A DNA stretch of 64,000 nucleotides from Trochalopteron elliotii (lineage: Eukaryota; Chordata; Aves; Passeriformes; Leiothrichidae), in the NCBI GenBank assembly GCA_024734555.1, contig JANPWX010000159.1:104300-168299 (forward strand), written 5' to 3'. The notes below the pieces were generated by a model. The model made no database searches. It was not told the DNA's origin and worked only from the letters and a program-made list of their open reading frames with translations. A program made the translations under genes and the position numbers. Of the stretch, positions 1 to 12,905 are shown in pieces (the stretch's first letter is position 1; every line of letters begins with the position of its first letter).

Positions 1-2684
1 GCCCCGTCCCCGTCCTGCCCGTCCCCGGCGTGTCCAGGGAGCCGCCCCGCGCCGGGACCTCTGCGGGCCTGGGAAAGTTTAACAGGGGAACGTCAGGAAG
101 CATCAGGCAGGAATTTCAGTGCATCCCGTGTTTTATGGTGGCGTTAACTTTTACATATTGGGAGTAATTAGCAGCGGGGCTGTTAAAAACAGATTTAAAT
201 AACCACCCCCCCTCCCCCCTTTCTCTCCTTTCCCAAAATGGTCCAAATCCGGTTTACCTCTGACTCGACCCCCACCGGGGCAGAGGTGAGAGCACAAGCC
301 CCACGGTTTGTCCACGAAGGCAGGAAAACACATCAAAACCTGCATATTAATTAACAGGTCAATTAAAATAAATATATTTTTGCAATGGTTATTTTGGGTT
401 CCGCCCCCCCTCCGCCCCCCAACTTTGTTTTAGTAAAGTGGGGAAACATATACAGAAACCTTCCTTGCAGTAGATGCTTTTTTTTTTTTTCAAACGGAGC
501 CCAGATGCTGGTCAGGATTAAGGTTACACCAAACACATTCTACATTGCCATTTTCCAAACAGAATAAAGCAGATGGAAAAGATGGAAGAGGATAAAGCAG
601 GAACGGAGCAGCAGTAAAAACTGCAAGCCCTGCACTAACGCTGAGAGGAGTGAGCTGGGATGCCAGGAGAGGCAGAAAGAAAGAAAGCAGGCGTAGTGCC
701 GCTGCATATCACATTCCTCACAGTTAAAATGAGTATCTTTAATTAAACAGCTGTCAGAATTTGGGCTTTAAACCTTATATTTAAAACGGGAGAAGGAAAT
801 TGAGCTGCAGCTGATCACTGCATCTCCTCAGGGCTCCGTCCTAGGAGATGTGAAAGCCACTGGCCGGGGGCCATCAGAGTACTTAAGTCTCTGCATAATT
901 TTAAACATCAGCAGCCCCCGTGATTTTAAGGATCTACTCCCTTAAAGTTAGCCATGCACTCAGCACTTTGCAGGATCCGCCCAGCACACTCAGAGCAGCT
1001 CTGAGCTCCAGAACATGAGTATCTGCACATCTGAGAAACAAAGAAAATCCTCTTTTCAATAGGCTAAACATTTCTCCTTCATTTCTAAAAGACACCAGTT
1101 CGTCCATACTGGGAAATTGGATCAGACTGGAATAAAATCCCAAGGGGAAGTTAGCAGAATCTGTGCTTATTTGTAAAACACCACCGTTTGGCACATTCTG
1201 ATTTTAGGTGAAATTCTACAATAGTGGTTTACTCAGCACTGTGACTCAGTTACATGATGTGCTTTGAAAATCTCTTGCAAAAACTGACTTTAAGAGATTT
1301 TGTTGGTATTATATAGGCACACATACGACACAGAGAAGGAATACACAAACTATTAAATATTCATGCTATGGGGAGAACACTTAGTAACGTCCCTTCGTTC
1401 CAGCTGCACAAAGGCAGGCACAAATAACAACTGCTGAAAAAATGAATGACCCAAAACAACCACAATATTCCACATAAACACGGCTTTGAGCAGCTTGCAA
1501 ACATTGGCCAAGAAAGGGTCAAACAGAAATTGTCCTTATCTACCTTTCAGCAGTGTCACATAAACGCGTAATTCCAGTCTGAATTCTGTAATCAGCCCCC
1601 CCGGGAGTGTTGGCACTTCCCACACATTCAGGGTCTCTGTGAGGGGATGGGGCTGATTTTCTGCTCCAGGTCTCCACCCCACCGGGCTCAAACGGCCTAA
1701 AAGTCACCTTGTGAGCATCACAAGTAGGGACCTCAGTGACATTTACTCAGAAACAAAAATTCAAATACATTCTGACCAGCTTTGCTGGAACTTTCAGAGT
1801 TCAGCTGTGGGACTGTGAAATGAGGTCATTTTTATCTATCAGTTCTCTCTGCCTTGAGAAAGGCCCGTGATCACACCTCAGCAACAGCACTGCTGGTAGA
1901 GGCTGGGATATCACACACATGTTCACTAAAACAAAGGCATTGGCCAGAGCTTCCTCTGTAAAATTGAGCTCCCGACACACTGAAGAATCGTAAAAAAGAC
2001 ATAATTTTCAAATATTTATAAAAGTATTGAGTAGATCTGGCAAAACAACAAAAAATCCACTCCACATCCAAACATGTAATGGGTTGTTGCTTGGATCTCA
2101 ATCTTCAGAATTAGATCCTGAGTGAAACGTGATCAGAAAGAGTCAGAGTCATTACAGCTGTCAGAAAAGGGTACAATTAACAGTATTATGAAACAAAGTA
2201 TTTTAAAATATTACTTTTCCCAGCTTCAGGAAACATAGTTACTGACCTCGGGTTTTCCTGTGCCTGGGTTCAGGCAGTCTGGGAGGGCACTGCAGCCCCA
2301 TCCCAACCCTCTGGAATCACTGCCTTCCTGTTGTTTCACCTACCTGGTCTATTTTTAGAGAGTATTTTGTGCAGGACTGCCTCATACACGTGTGCAGCAT
2401 GCCCACCACACTTCATGTTCTGTTTAAACACAGGGCTGAGAGCAGTAAATAATGCTGAGGCAGCATGAGGAGCAGAACTTCTGCAGGGCAGTGATGAGCC
2501 ACGGGCTGCAAGCAGCCCCTGGCACTTACCAGCATCCCACAGGATAACGCAGCCCTGGATTCAGCTATCATTGCTCGAGAAACTGCTCATTATCATTATG
2601 CTTTAAAGAACTTTGCAAATACTTCAAGTTTCATTTTTTAAACCTGTTTAATAGCCACAGCACAGCAACTTGCTTTAAAAATGA

Positions 2685-2745
2685 AAAACAAAACCCAACC
2701 CAAAACACCCACCAACAAACAAAACCCAACCCAAACACGAAGCAC
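2685..2745. repeat. CAAAACCCAACC low-complexity stretch
   Basis: AAAACCCAACCCAAA occurs twice about 35 bp apart within a C/A-only tract. A similar but unconnected A/C tract lies at 10188-10230. Confidence 0.7.
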
Positions 2746-3299
2746 TACAGCTGAGTTGTGATGCAAATGAGCAGATTGATTTCCACCACTTCTAGAGGCA
2801 CAAAAATAATCTAAATTTGACATCCTATTATGGGGAGAAAGGGAAAAACCCACCCCAAAATCAAGCCAAAGACAGTGAAAGTAATGTCCAGATAGTGAGA
2901 GGTTAATTAGCCTGACCTCAGTGAGATGCAAAACTTAAATTATTTTTGCTCAGGAGGGGGAAAAGATGTAGAGGAAAGTAAAGAGATAAAATACCACAAA
3001 GGTTGCAATCATGCCAGACAAAGCTGATGTCTCTGATAGTGCAGCAAATTTCTCTGGGTAAAGGAAGACACCCTCACCCATCCCCAAATCAATGAAATGT
3101 TTGGTCTGGTGCATCATGTAAAAATACCAGTTAAATTGGAAAATATGAAGGTCAGTGCAAGAGAAGCTTTGTGGGTAGAAAATGACTAAAAATGCAGTGC
3201 TGATTGTGCTGAAATGGGAAGTTTTGGGCTAGAGAGTGAGTGCTTTGAAAGCTCCTGCAGCTTTGGCCTCAGAACTGGTGCTTTTGATGGGCTTTAAGG

Positions 3300-3800
3300 G
3301 ACATGAGCACGAGGAACTGAAAGAGAGTGTAAATACAGGTGGTTACTGGCAACATCCAAAGGCATCAGTGCAGGAGACTGGAGTATCCTAAATGAACACC
3401 TGGATGAGGTTCTGGAACAGCACAGGAATCCTGAGGAATGGGCTGGTGGAATGCAATAATAAGATTAATGCAAATCACAAGGCTGTTCACACAGGGACTG
3501 ACAGCCAAAACTCCTGTAAACTGGGAATTCACCACAGTTAGCAGGGAAGGATGAAGACTCAGAAGTGTTATTTAGTCACAGAAAGGAAAATGACAAATGG
3601 GATCTAAAGATCAGGTAAGGCACATCCAGATGTTATGGCAACAGCTCTCTTACAGAATTTTGGGTGCAGTTTCTATTCAAGAATGACACATGGAAACTGG
3701 AATAATCACAGAAAAGCTCCCTGAGCTGGTTACAAGAGCAAGGAATCTGTCAGGAGAGAAGAGTGAAGCTTCCTTTCAGCAAACTCCAATAAAGAGAGGG
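3300..3800. mobile_element. Possible very old CR1-like fragment
   Basis: The words TTTTGGGTGCAGTTTCTATT, then a GAAACTGGAA...CAGAAAAGCTCCCTGAGCTGG stretch resemble the CR1 segment coding just before its 3' UTR, but divergence is heavy. Unclassified otherwise. Confidence 0.25.
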
Positions 3801-6800
3801 GTGATAGGGTGAGTTTGTATACACAGACTATGGCTTGAAGACAGTATTTGAACTCGAGGGTTATGCTGGCAACAAATACATATCTAAAGGCCTAAGTAGA
3901 ATTAAAATGATTGCTAGAATAGGATGTATTATTATTAGAAAAACTAGATTTTAAAGAATCCCTCTTTCCTCAGGGAATCACAGACCCAGTGGAGAACTTT
4001 GACTATTTTGTCATTATTTTCCCCGCTTTTAATCAGTGAAATGAGAAGAAAATCTCTGCAATATTATGAAGATGCATTTATGGTGGTTAAAAAGTATTCA
4101 GACACTGCAGTGATAAGTGTAACAAAAATCCATTACAATTAGTAATTCTGTATTTACTGCAGCACTTGAATTATATGCAATAAATAAAATATGGAAGCAA
4201 ACATCAAATAACAAGGATAAAAGAAAACTCTGAATGAGACAAGAGTTTGAGAAGGCAGGTTGTATGATTTGATTTATAATTAGAGTTTGCATCACGGTGC
4301 AAAGAACTGGATTAGGGTGGGCAAAAGTGTAAGAACTACAGGCAGGAAAACTGAACCCCCTGCTCAGCTCCCTGGTAAATTCATCCGGGTCACAGGAGCG
4401 TGAAGAACCACGGAACAGAGGGAGAATTAATGTGGGCCTGGAGCACACACCAGCTCAGCACATTCCCTGCGGCAGACAGTGCCTGGAGGACTCGGCACTG
4501 ATCCTTGTGTGGCCGAGCCTGCACACACTGGCACTGTCACCTCGGCAGGGAGGGCTCCTCTGCCCTGCAGGGAACTCCTCAAAGACAGAGATTCCCAGGG
4601 GAACAGCTTCCAAAATCCCACAGGGCTGCACCTCCCAGAAGATCATAAATGCCCACACCATAGGTCTGATTTTCCTGAAGTCTTTCTGTTTCCATCATAA
4701 GGAAGCACCAGGAGCATGTAACACCCATTTCTTTCATCTCACATCTCTTCCCCTCTCCACACAAAATGTACCTGCTCCAGCAAAACAGCAACAAACCAGG
4801 GCTGCCCTTCTGGGATCTGGGGTCCTGCCCACTGGAGATGTTTTCCATCCACCTGTTCTGAGCTTCCTTGGATCTGCTGCCTCTTCCCCTTCCTACAAAC
4901 AATAACACACACAAGCATGGAGCCAAAAAGCATCTTCAGTTGGGTTTTTTCCTCCCTTTTTTCTTTACCCTCTTGTTTTTCTCAGTGTTCTCATCAGAGG
5001 ACACCTCACAGCCCTGAGTTGTATCTTCACGTCATCAATGTTTTAGGCCAAATGAAAACCCCAGAACTTATCTGTTGGTGTTTTCTTCAAATGCCTTCCA
5101 GATTTAATTTTGGCTGGAATATTCTCAGCTGGAATATTCTGTCCTTTTTCAGGTTTCACATTAGAAAATAAAAGCAGATGCAAAGCAACTGGAAAGAGCA
5201 CAAAGAATGCTGGGAGGCTGAGGAAATCCAACCCTCCAGAACAAACTGGAATGCTGGATTTGCTTAATCAATTGGAAAAAAAGAAGAAGAGAACATTAAA
5301 AGGAGAGAGCTCATGGTAAATTTGAGAGGGGACAAAATACCAACAGTCCACTTTATTAGAGGACAGGTCAGCAATCCAAAGTTCATGGGCACTGGAAACA
5401 GAAGAGCAGATAGACCATGTTTATTCCTCAAAGCTCCACAACCCTTGGGACTGTACGTGGGAAAAACTCCAGGTAATTTCCTAAGCCAAGCACAAAATAT
5501 CATATCTGCATTAAAAGAAGATCCCATGACAATATTCTTGACATAAACCCCAGAGTTTTCCGTTAGAAATAATCAGAAATCTGCTCTTCCACAGGTGGCA
5601 ATGGGCTTCTGCATGTTAAGGGATGTTTTAATGGATTTATCACTTTCTTCTTCACAAACCTTGCAGTCTTTCAGAAAAGAAGTTGCACAGGGAAAAAACA
5701 ATGGATGTCAAGAGAAAAGGAGTAGTCTTTTGTCAGGTTGACCCACAGAATCCCCAAATTCCTGAGAATTCCCTGTCAACACATTGTGAAAAATAACATA
5801 CAGCTGAGTAGCAGAACACCTCTCCGTGGGATAACTGCCCAGAATATCTTGAGAGGTAAATTAATACAAGAAAGAACCAAGCACCGTGCACCGATTAACA
5901 GTGAAAATACCTGAAATCAGCATAACAAAGTGGGGTGAGTGCACTTGTGCTCAGGATGGTTAAACAGCTGTAATTAGATCAAACAAACTAGATTGATGTA
6001 TCATCCCTTTGTAGCTGTGGCCTCAGAAGGCAGGTCAGGAGCTAAGTTCAGTAAAACAGTTTTAGTGCTGCAGCTTTTATCTAACAAGGCACAGCTACCA
6101 CACTCACTCCAAAGTAAATACTACTCAGGAGAACTGCTGAATTCCAAAGAAAGAGAGTTTCTAGAGAAGATGCCATTCTTTAATAACTACCTTAACTTTT
6201 GTCAGTAATAAAAACTCTCCTAATTAATTCAATAATAGATCCTTTGGATAAACACTGCATAGAATTGTGGTTACAGATTCATTCAAGGCATTTGAAGGTC
6301 TTTATTGAGTTGCTCCCCATTCACTTAAAGTGTCTGCACAAAACAGGTGAATTCTAATTTGCTTTGTTCTTTCGGAACCTTTTAATTAAATTTTAAGAAA
6401 ATCATGTAGAACAACATTTCATGAAATATGGTCACTACATTTCAGAGATGAGCAAAACACAAGGTAGCAGATGGTATGAAGAGGATATATGTGAAGAAAT
6501 GTAAATAGCAGGGAACCTCACCAAATCAAAGACATGAGGCAGAACTGAAAGCGCCTGCAGGACCCCTGGGAGAGCTGAGGAGATGAAGCAAGCACTGAGC
6601 TCAAAGGTACCAGTCTTTCCTTGCTCAGAAATGACACAACACCAACAGGAAGCTCTAATCTGGTAGAGGGACCCCTCGTTACTGAGGGAAGTGAGATTGT
6701 TGTGAAGGGCCCTTTGAGTGACTATGGGAGGAGTGGAGGGAAACCAGGACAGGTGCCAGCAAATGTATTTATCAAACACTCTTGGAATCAAAAAGATACC

Positions 6801-9800
6801 AACTCTTCAGAACTGTAAGCAATGAAGACATTATAAAGGAGCCAATGGTAGAAAATAACCTTATATTGAACACAAATGAGATGAACTCTTTAAGCCAGGC
6901 AGGAAGGAGACCAAGCAAAGAGAAGCTTGGTGTCATCAGAAGAGTTGTGAGCAGCAGAAACAGGGTGACTCCGGGGTTGGGAGGGGATGTAACCTGTGTG
7001 TTATCATTGTTTGGTCCAGAACCTGCACTCCAGGTGTCTGAGCTGCTGTGGCTGCACTGATTGCTGCCTGGGAGCCACCTCTGCCACAATACAGCCAAAG
7101 AAATTAGTGAGTGGATTGTGCTGTATCTGGGGATCAGAGCAGAGCCTGGGTGAAGACCCAGCAGCTCTTTCTAACCTTCTGATAAAAAAAAAAAATGTCA
7201 ATACCAGACCAATACTGTTCAAGAGAAGCCATCAAATACTAGAGGATGTTTGAGGGTGAAGGGAGGCACCCTTGAAGAGCAGGGCCCAGCTGATAACTGC
7301 AAATTCAGCTGAAGGAATAGCTGGGAAATGGTGACCATTCTGAACATTTGTATTTCAAATAGTTGGTAAGCACATTCCCTCAGCAGAACTCCACAAACCT
7401 AAATCACAACCATTTCCATTTTGTATCTTCTTCTGCCCCAAGCTCCATTTGTCTGGGTGATTTATGAGGTGAGCTCTGGCTGTGCAAGGCTTCTCTCCTT
7501 CTGAATGGAGGAACAATTCAGATAAGGAACAAATCTCTTCTGAGTGAATAGAGGAAACTGGACTTAACTGCATTGACTAAGGTATTTATTGTACATCTAG
7601 GCCAGAGGAAGCTTAGCACTTTTAATACATATAAAACTGCAGAGAGCTGCTAGGAAGAGCAGAAACCAAACAAAACAGATTCACAAGTTCCTTAATAATT
7701 TAAATTAAGCCACTAAAGTAACAGAAAAGAAGGAGCAACAGATATCTATCAATTCCAGTGGCTGATTCCAGCCACCCACAGGAACTGAGGAGCAGTTGGC
7801 TCTTTGTCCCCTCAGGCAGCCTCAGGCTGAGGGACAGCTAAATTGTAATCACATAACCTCCAACGGGCAGTGCTCCCGTGGCTCTTGATTTCATAAATTG
7901 TCTTGAGGTTCCTTGTCATGGAAGGCATTGGATATAATTACAGACAAAAAATATAACTCACAGGCCTGGTCCTGGGCAAGGTGCTTTGGCAGCTCAGCAG
8001 CTCAGGGGATCATCAGCTCTTTGTAGACAGGAGCCCAGTGCTAAGAGATAAACTGCAAGAAATAAATCTCTGTGGTACAACTCCAACTTACCAGTTCAGA
8101 GAAGACCACATGCAGAATTCCTGAAAGGCAATGAAACCACAGAATTAAAAATTCTAAGTGCAAACCCCAATATTAAGTCATCCATTTACAATTGCTGGTG
8201 GTGAATCCATCTACTCCAGATGGGAAGAGGTCACTCTCTTCTTTTTCCAGGGCAAATCTATGAATAATTTGAGTGATTAAAGCTCAAATCAGGTGTGAAA
8301 ATGAAAGACCAGAAAAGCACATGGAAAAGAAACCACACTCACAAAGACAGATTTCATTCTGGAATCAGGAAAGGCCCCTTCCATTTCTGTCCTGCCACAA
8401 AATACAGGTGAACTCATACATTTTTTCCCGAAGAGTTGTCACTTTTAAAGGCACATTGAAATCTTATTTTTACTTTTTAGGTCTCCCTTCCTCTATTGGA
8501 GATGACCTAAATTTTGAGCTGAAGCACTCACAGCATCCTCGCTTGGAATAGAAAACAACAGCAAAAAAACATCAGGCTGTGAAAAGAGGCAAAATAATAG
8601 GAGGGAAAATTACAGTGAAGTCCTCCCTGAATAAGAGGAGGTCACAAATGCTGCAGAAATAGAAGCTGAAGTGGTGCTATCCTGAGCCAGGGGACACAGA
8701 GTGGTTGCATTTCCAGCCCAGGCAGAGGACAGGTGGGCAGGATGTGACTGGAAGCAAACGGCTGCAGTTCTGGGAATACCCAACAGCTCTCAGCACCCCC
8801 TGCAAACACAGCGCTGGGCTCCCACTGCAAGAAATGTCACAGATGCCAAAATACAGCAGCCTCCTGTCACAAAAAATACCCTGCAAAAACCTGAGCGCTT
8901 TCTAGGAGTGCTGAAATGGAATTAGGCAGCTACAGAAAGGGGTAGAGGCAATATTTTATATGTTAAATAGAAAAATGTATATGGGAACACATAGAAAGCC
9001 CAATAATCAGCAGTAGAGACTACTGAACATTCATGCAGTTCATCATTAACAAAACAAACCCCAAAATGTCCTTGCAGATACATTGATTTTTGCTTTATTT
9101 TATCATCGTAAGCAGCCAGCAGAAACTAAGATTATAATCTGTGCCTTTTTAAAATTCCATTCAACAGATGTTCATAAACAGACTTGAGCCAAATTTCAGC
9201 TCCCCAAAAGGATATTCAGCCCAAGAACTTCTACAAATGGACGATAAAGTCCCACTTTTCCCCTTGTAATCATTGCTTTTCTGAGACACCAAATCCTCTC
9301 TTAGCCTCATTACAAGTTCCCACCAGCATAAAATGTATTTTTCATTTCCATTTCCTATAGTATTGTCTTCCAAAAATGGCATTTCCCAGCACAAGACAAC
9401 TCTCCTTCACTCCTTTTTTGTGTCACCTCCTCAATACGAAAGGATCGTCTCAGTGACAAGGCTCTGTTCTTCTAAAAAGATGAAAAAAATCCAAGTGGTA
9501 CTAATAAATATTTACTTAATGTAAAGAAAAGGGAATTCAACAGTTAAGGATGAAAATTACAGGGGGAAAAAAAAGGTCTTTGGAAAGGCAAGGCTGTAAG
9601 AAGTTCAGTGCTGTTTATGAGAACGACTGCTCAATGGCTCCTTCTGGGACACAGTGAGATGACTTCTTTAAAAGTATGGTCTAGAAATACCCCCAAATCA
9701 CTGAAATTATAAGTCACCCGAGTATTTCAGCTGCAATACAAAATTAAGAAATATCAGGACACATAATGAAAATGGTGGAATGAAACCAGCGTTGCACTGA

Positions 9801-10918
9801 CTTCTCTGTGTTAAAAGGGGAAGGGGGGGGCTGAAGTGAAAGGTTTTATTTTTACTTAATTACTCTCAGTGCTCCCTGGGGACTCCTTCCAAAGCGTATT
9901 TTGTATTTGGACCTAAATGCAAGCAGGATTCAGCCTTGATCTTATTCCTTATGACAATACATTTCTTAAATTAGAAGTCCCACAACTGGAATGTTGACAC
10001 CACTGCTGGTTCCTCCAGCACCTCAGTCCCTCCTGTGTTATCAATCCATTAACCTGGGAAGCAGTGAGAACAGGGGAACACAGACTGCTCAAAATTAAAA
10101 AATCCGTCCACAAAATAATACTTTGGGAGCTTATATCATCTTTCATCCATTTCTATGTGTGTGGAAATGGGAAGTCTGAAAATACTTTAAAAAAACCAAA
10201 CCCCACAACAAAACCAAACCCACCTAACTTCAAGGTATTCTGAAATGATAACATATTAATTGAGTGAGCATCCACCTGTGATGCGATTTAAGAGTCTCCT
10301 ACTGCAGCATTTCACACATATTCAATCCACCTTCTGGTTACAGCGTGCAAGTTTATGGTATGTAGAAGGAACAGCAGAGCTGGTTAAAGATTTTCTCTTG
10401 CTTCACATACTCTGCAAGCTTCTCATTAACTCATACATGACTTTAATCAGTGCTGAAGCACACACTTCCTTCAGCATGCAGCACGACTGGGCTGGGAAAA
10501 AAATCCTCCATAAAATATTATTGTAACCATGAATAAATAAAGAGAAGGGCAACGTTTTCCTAAAGTGGCTGCTGATTTTCATCTCTAAAGGGTTAAACCG
10601 ACCTTCGCTGATCCAGAAGAGGCAATAAAATAGAACTTTAAGGACAAAAATGGAGCACTTCAAGAGATTATTATGAAGAGCCACATTCAAGAAGACAAAA
10701 CCTTATTCTTAAAGCACAGATGCTTCTGAAACAAGAGATCGCACGTTTTTAACAGCACACTGCCAACCGCTTGTAATGAATAAGCAAAACGAGGGGAACC
10801 GGGGCGGTTTTTCTCCTTCTTCCTTGAAGCTCAGAGGGAAGGGGCATTCATGGATGTGGTAGCAGAGCTAGCTCTGCACTTCTGCAGGGCTGCGGAGCTG
10901 GTGCTGGTCGGTGTGTGG

Positions 10919-11230
10919 GGGGAGAAAACAGAGTAAAGCCTGAGAAAAACCCATCAGAGCTCCTGTCCTCCCCTTCCAGCGTTAATGGGAGGGATACGAG
11001 TCCATGGGAGCTGCAGTGGGGGATGGTGCTGGCGGAGGGGGTGGGGAGAACCGAGCGAGGCCTTACAACCATCAGCAGCTCTTGTTCTTGTTCCTTTCAG
11101 CCTTAGCAGGAGGATGTGAAGCTCATGGAGCCGGCAGCGGGATGGGGGGGAAGCAGCGCAGGATCATAGTTTAGCTTTTGTCCCCTCTCCACAGGGTTAA
11201 TAGGAGGACACGAGTGTCACCGGGATAAGG
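10919..11230. repeat. Degenerate ~120-bp tandem repeat, two units plus a partial third
   Basis: Unit A (10919-11040) and unit B (11041-11158) align through GGAGAA...CATCAG..AGCTC, a pyrimidine tract ending in CAG, then TTA..(G)GGAGG and CATGG(G)AGC.G; a partial third (from about 11159) has the tract TCCCCTCTCCACAGGGTTAA and AGGAGGACACGAGT. A weaker relative may sit at 10810-10918. No coding potential is supported. Confidence 0.6.
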
Positions 11231-11575
11231 GCAGGGCCGGGGGGGCACGGCCGCGATCGCAGCTCCCCGCAGGGCTCCCGGCAGCGTGTGCTGGGATTTG
11301 TGGGGTCCTGTGCGAAGTCACGACACCCGCGGGCGAGGTGTGTGTGTGGGGAGGGTGGAACACGGGGCAAACTTCCCTCAACGTGGCGGCTCCGCTTATC
11401 CAGCACGGCGAGCCCGGCGTGCCCCGCGGGGTGGGGCGAGCCCCGGCCTTATCTGTGGGGCGCAGGGAGCGCGGCTCCGCGGCCGCGGGCAGGGAGGTAG
11501 CGAGGCAGGGAGAGCCCAGGTGCGCCGACAGAATGAAGGGGGGCACAGGCGGCCCCTTGTAGCGCGACGAACTAA

Positions 11576-11952
11576 NNNNNNNNNNNNNNNNNNNNNNNNN
11601 NNNNNNNNNNNNNNNNNNNNNNNNNNNNNNNNNNNNNNNNNNNNNNNNNNNNNNNNNNNNNNNNNNNNNNNNNNNNNNNNNNNNNNNNNNNNNNNNNNNN
11701 NNNNNNNNNNNNNNNNNNNNNNNNNNNNNNNNNNNNNNNNNNNNNNNNNNNNNNNNNNNNNNNNNNNNNNNNNNNNNNNNNNNNNNNNNNNNNNNNNNNN
11801 NNNNNNNNNNNNNNNNNNNNNNNNNNNNNNNNNNNNNNNNNNNNNNNNNNNNNNNNNNNNNNNNNNNNNNNNNNNNNNNNNNNNNNNNNNNNNNNNNNNN
11901 NNNNNNNNNNNNNNNNNNNNNNNNNNNNNNNNNNNNNNNNNNNNNNNNNNNN
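11576..11952. other. Assembly gap (377 N)
   Basis: Unknown bases between a CpG-rich stretch and a 41-bp tandem array. The array starts at the first readable base after the gap, so it probably extends into the missing part and may be the cause of the break. Confidence 0.99.
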
Positions 11953-12330
11953 CCCCTCACAGCACGGGGTCTGGAAGAGCAGACCCCCCTTTTCCCCTCA
12001 CAACACGGGGTCTGGAAGAGCAGACCCCCCTTTTCCCCTCGAAACCTGGGGTCTAGAAGAACAGATCCCCCTTTTCCCCTCATAACACGGGGTCTGGAAG
12101 AGCAGACCCCCCTTTTCCCCTCGAAACCTGGGGTCTAGAAGAACAGATCCCCCTTTTCCCCTCATAACTCGGGGCCTGGAAGAGCAGATCCCCCTTTTCC
12201 CCTCATAACTCGGGGCCTGGAAGAGCAGACCCCCTTTTCCCCTCACAGCACGGGGTCTGGAAGAGCAGATCCCCCTTTTCCCCTCATAACTCGGGGTGTA
12301 GAAAGGCAAACTCTCATTTTTCCCCTCACA
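11953..12330. repeat. 41-bp minisatellite, about 9 copies, adjoining the gap
   Basis: Units begin CCCCTCA and run through CGGGGTCTGGAAGAGCAGA to CCCCCTTTTCC. Starts are at 11953, 11994, 12035, 12076, 12117, 12158, 12199, 12239 and 12280, a 41-bp period with one 40-bp unit; the last copy is degenerate. Because 41 is not a multiple of 3, translations cycle through frames and the Gly-rich ORFs seen across it are not genes. Two subtypes alternate (ACACGGGGTCTGG and AACCTGGGGTCTAG), suggesting higher-order duplication. Confidence 0.97.
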
Positions 12331-12626
12331 AGCCGGGAGCGCCCCTACACCCTCAAAGCTGAAGAATGGAGAGCAGAGGAACGCAACGGGGTGGGGTGGG
12401 GGGAAAGAGCCCGGCATGGCCGGGGGGCAGGGGGAAGAGACCCCCCAAAAACTGCCCCTTTCCCCCCGAGTTCCTTGGGATGGGGGCGATCCCTGGATCC
12501 GGGGGGCTGGAAGCGGGCTGAGGCGGCGCGGGGGAGGGGAGGCCGGGCTGGTAAATGCAAAACGCTGGTACAGAAGCGTTTTAGCACAATCGGGCTGGAA
12601 AGCTCCGACTGCAACGGGCTGAGAAC

Positions 12627-12658
<32 letters not shown>

Positions 12659-12687
12659 AGAAAAAAAAGAAAAAAAAAAAAAGAAAA
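12627..12687. repeat. Poly(A)-rich tract
   Basis: About 60 bases of A interrupted only by single Gs, in otherwise GC-rich sequence. It could be a simple repeat or an old retroposon tail; no retroposed body is recognisable next to it. Confidence 0.9.
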
Positions 12688-12827
12688 CGTGAAAAGGCTC
12701 CTTTGCTGCCCTCTGCCTGCCGAGGCTGCGGGGGAGCCCGGCCGCCTCCAAAGCCGGGGAAAGGCTGACATTGCCTGAGTGAAAAATCGGAGGAATCCGG
12801 GCCGGTTCGCACACCTGCGATGCTCCC

Positions 12828-12905
12828 ACAGAATCAATTAGGTTGGAAAAGACCTCTGAGATCATCAGGTCCAACCTTTCCTGGCTCGGGATGCACTGAG
12901 TTATC
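12828..12905 (-). mobile_element. CR1 LINE 3'-end fragment
   Basis: Starts CACAGAATCAATTAGGTTGG, followed by AAAAGACCTCTGAGATCATC, the reverse complement of a CR1 3' terminus. Truncated, no ORF. Confidence 0.8.

Larger units (their letters stand above)
1..10800. other. AT-rich gene-free stretch
   Basis: No splice-flanked conserved peptide, RNA gene or CpG island recognised apart from GC-rich bases 1-75, which could be the edge of a CpG island beyond the window. Apart from the possible old repeat at 3300-3800, a block at 6430-7250 looks repeat-derived but could not be assigned. If human synteny holds, this lies between RPS6KA1 and ARID1A. Confidence 0.5.
10800..12800. other. CpG-rich region of unknown function
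   Basis: High GC and CpG content contrasts with the AT-rich flanks. It holds the 120-bp repeat, a gap, the 41-bp array and the poly(A) tract. It may be a CpG-island promoter of an unannotated transcript or simply a subtelomere-like GC repeat cluster. I see no first exon with a convincing protein on either strand. Confidence 0.5.

Noticed and set aside
1..10800. ARID1A coding sequence expected from human synteny
   Set aside because: No ARID1A-like peptide found on either strand in this stretch or in the 11-13 kb CpG patch; only the GC-rich first 75 bases hint at a nearby island.
11953..12330. CRISPR-like appearance of regularly spaced repeats
   Set aside because: Units are contiguous with no unique spacers; an ordinary minisatellite in a vertebrate genome.
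11998..12837. Long minus-strand frames rich in Gly, Lys and Arg
   Set aside because: They are translations of the 41-bp minisatellite and the poly(A) tract; those crossing 11576-11952 run through Ns.
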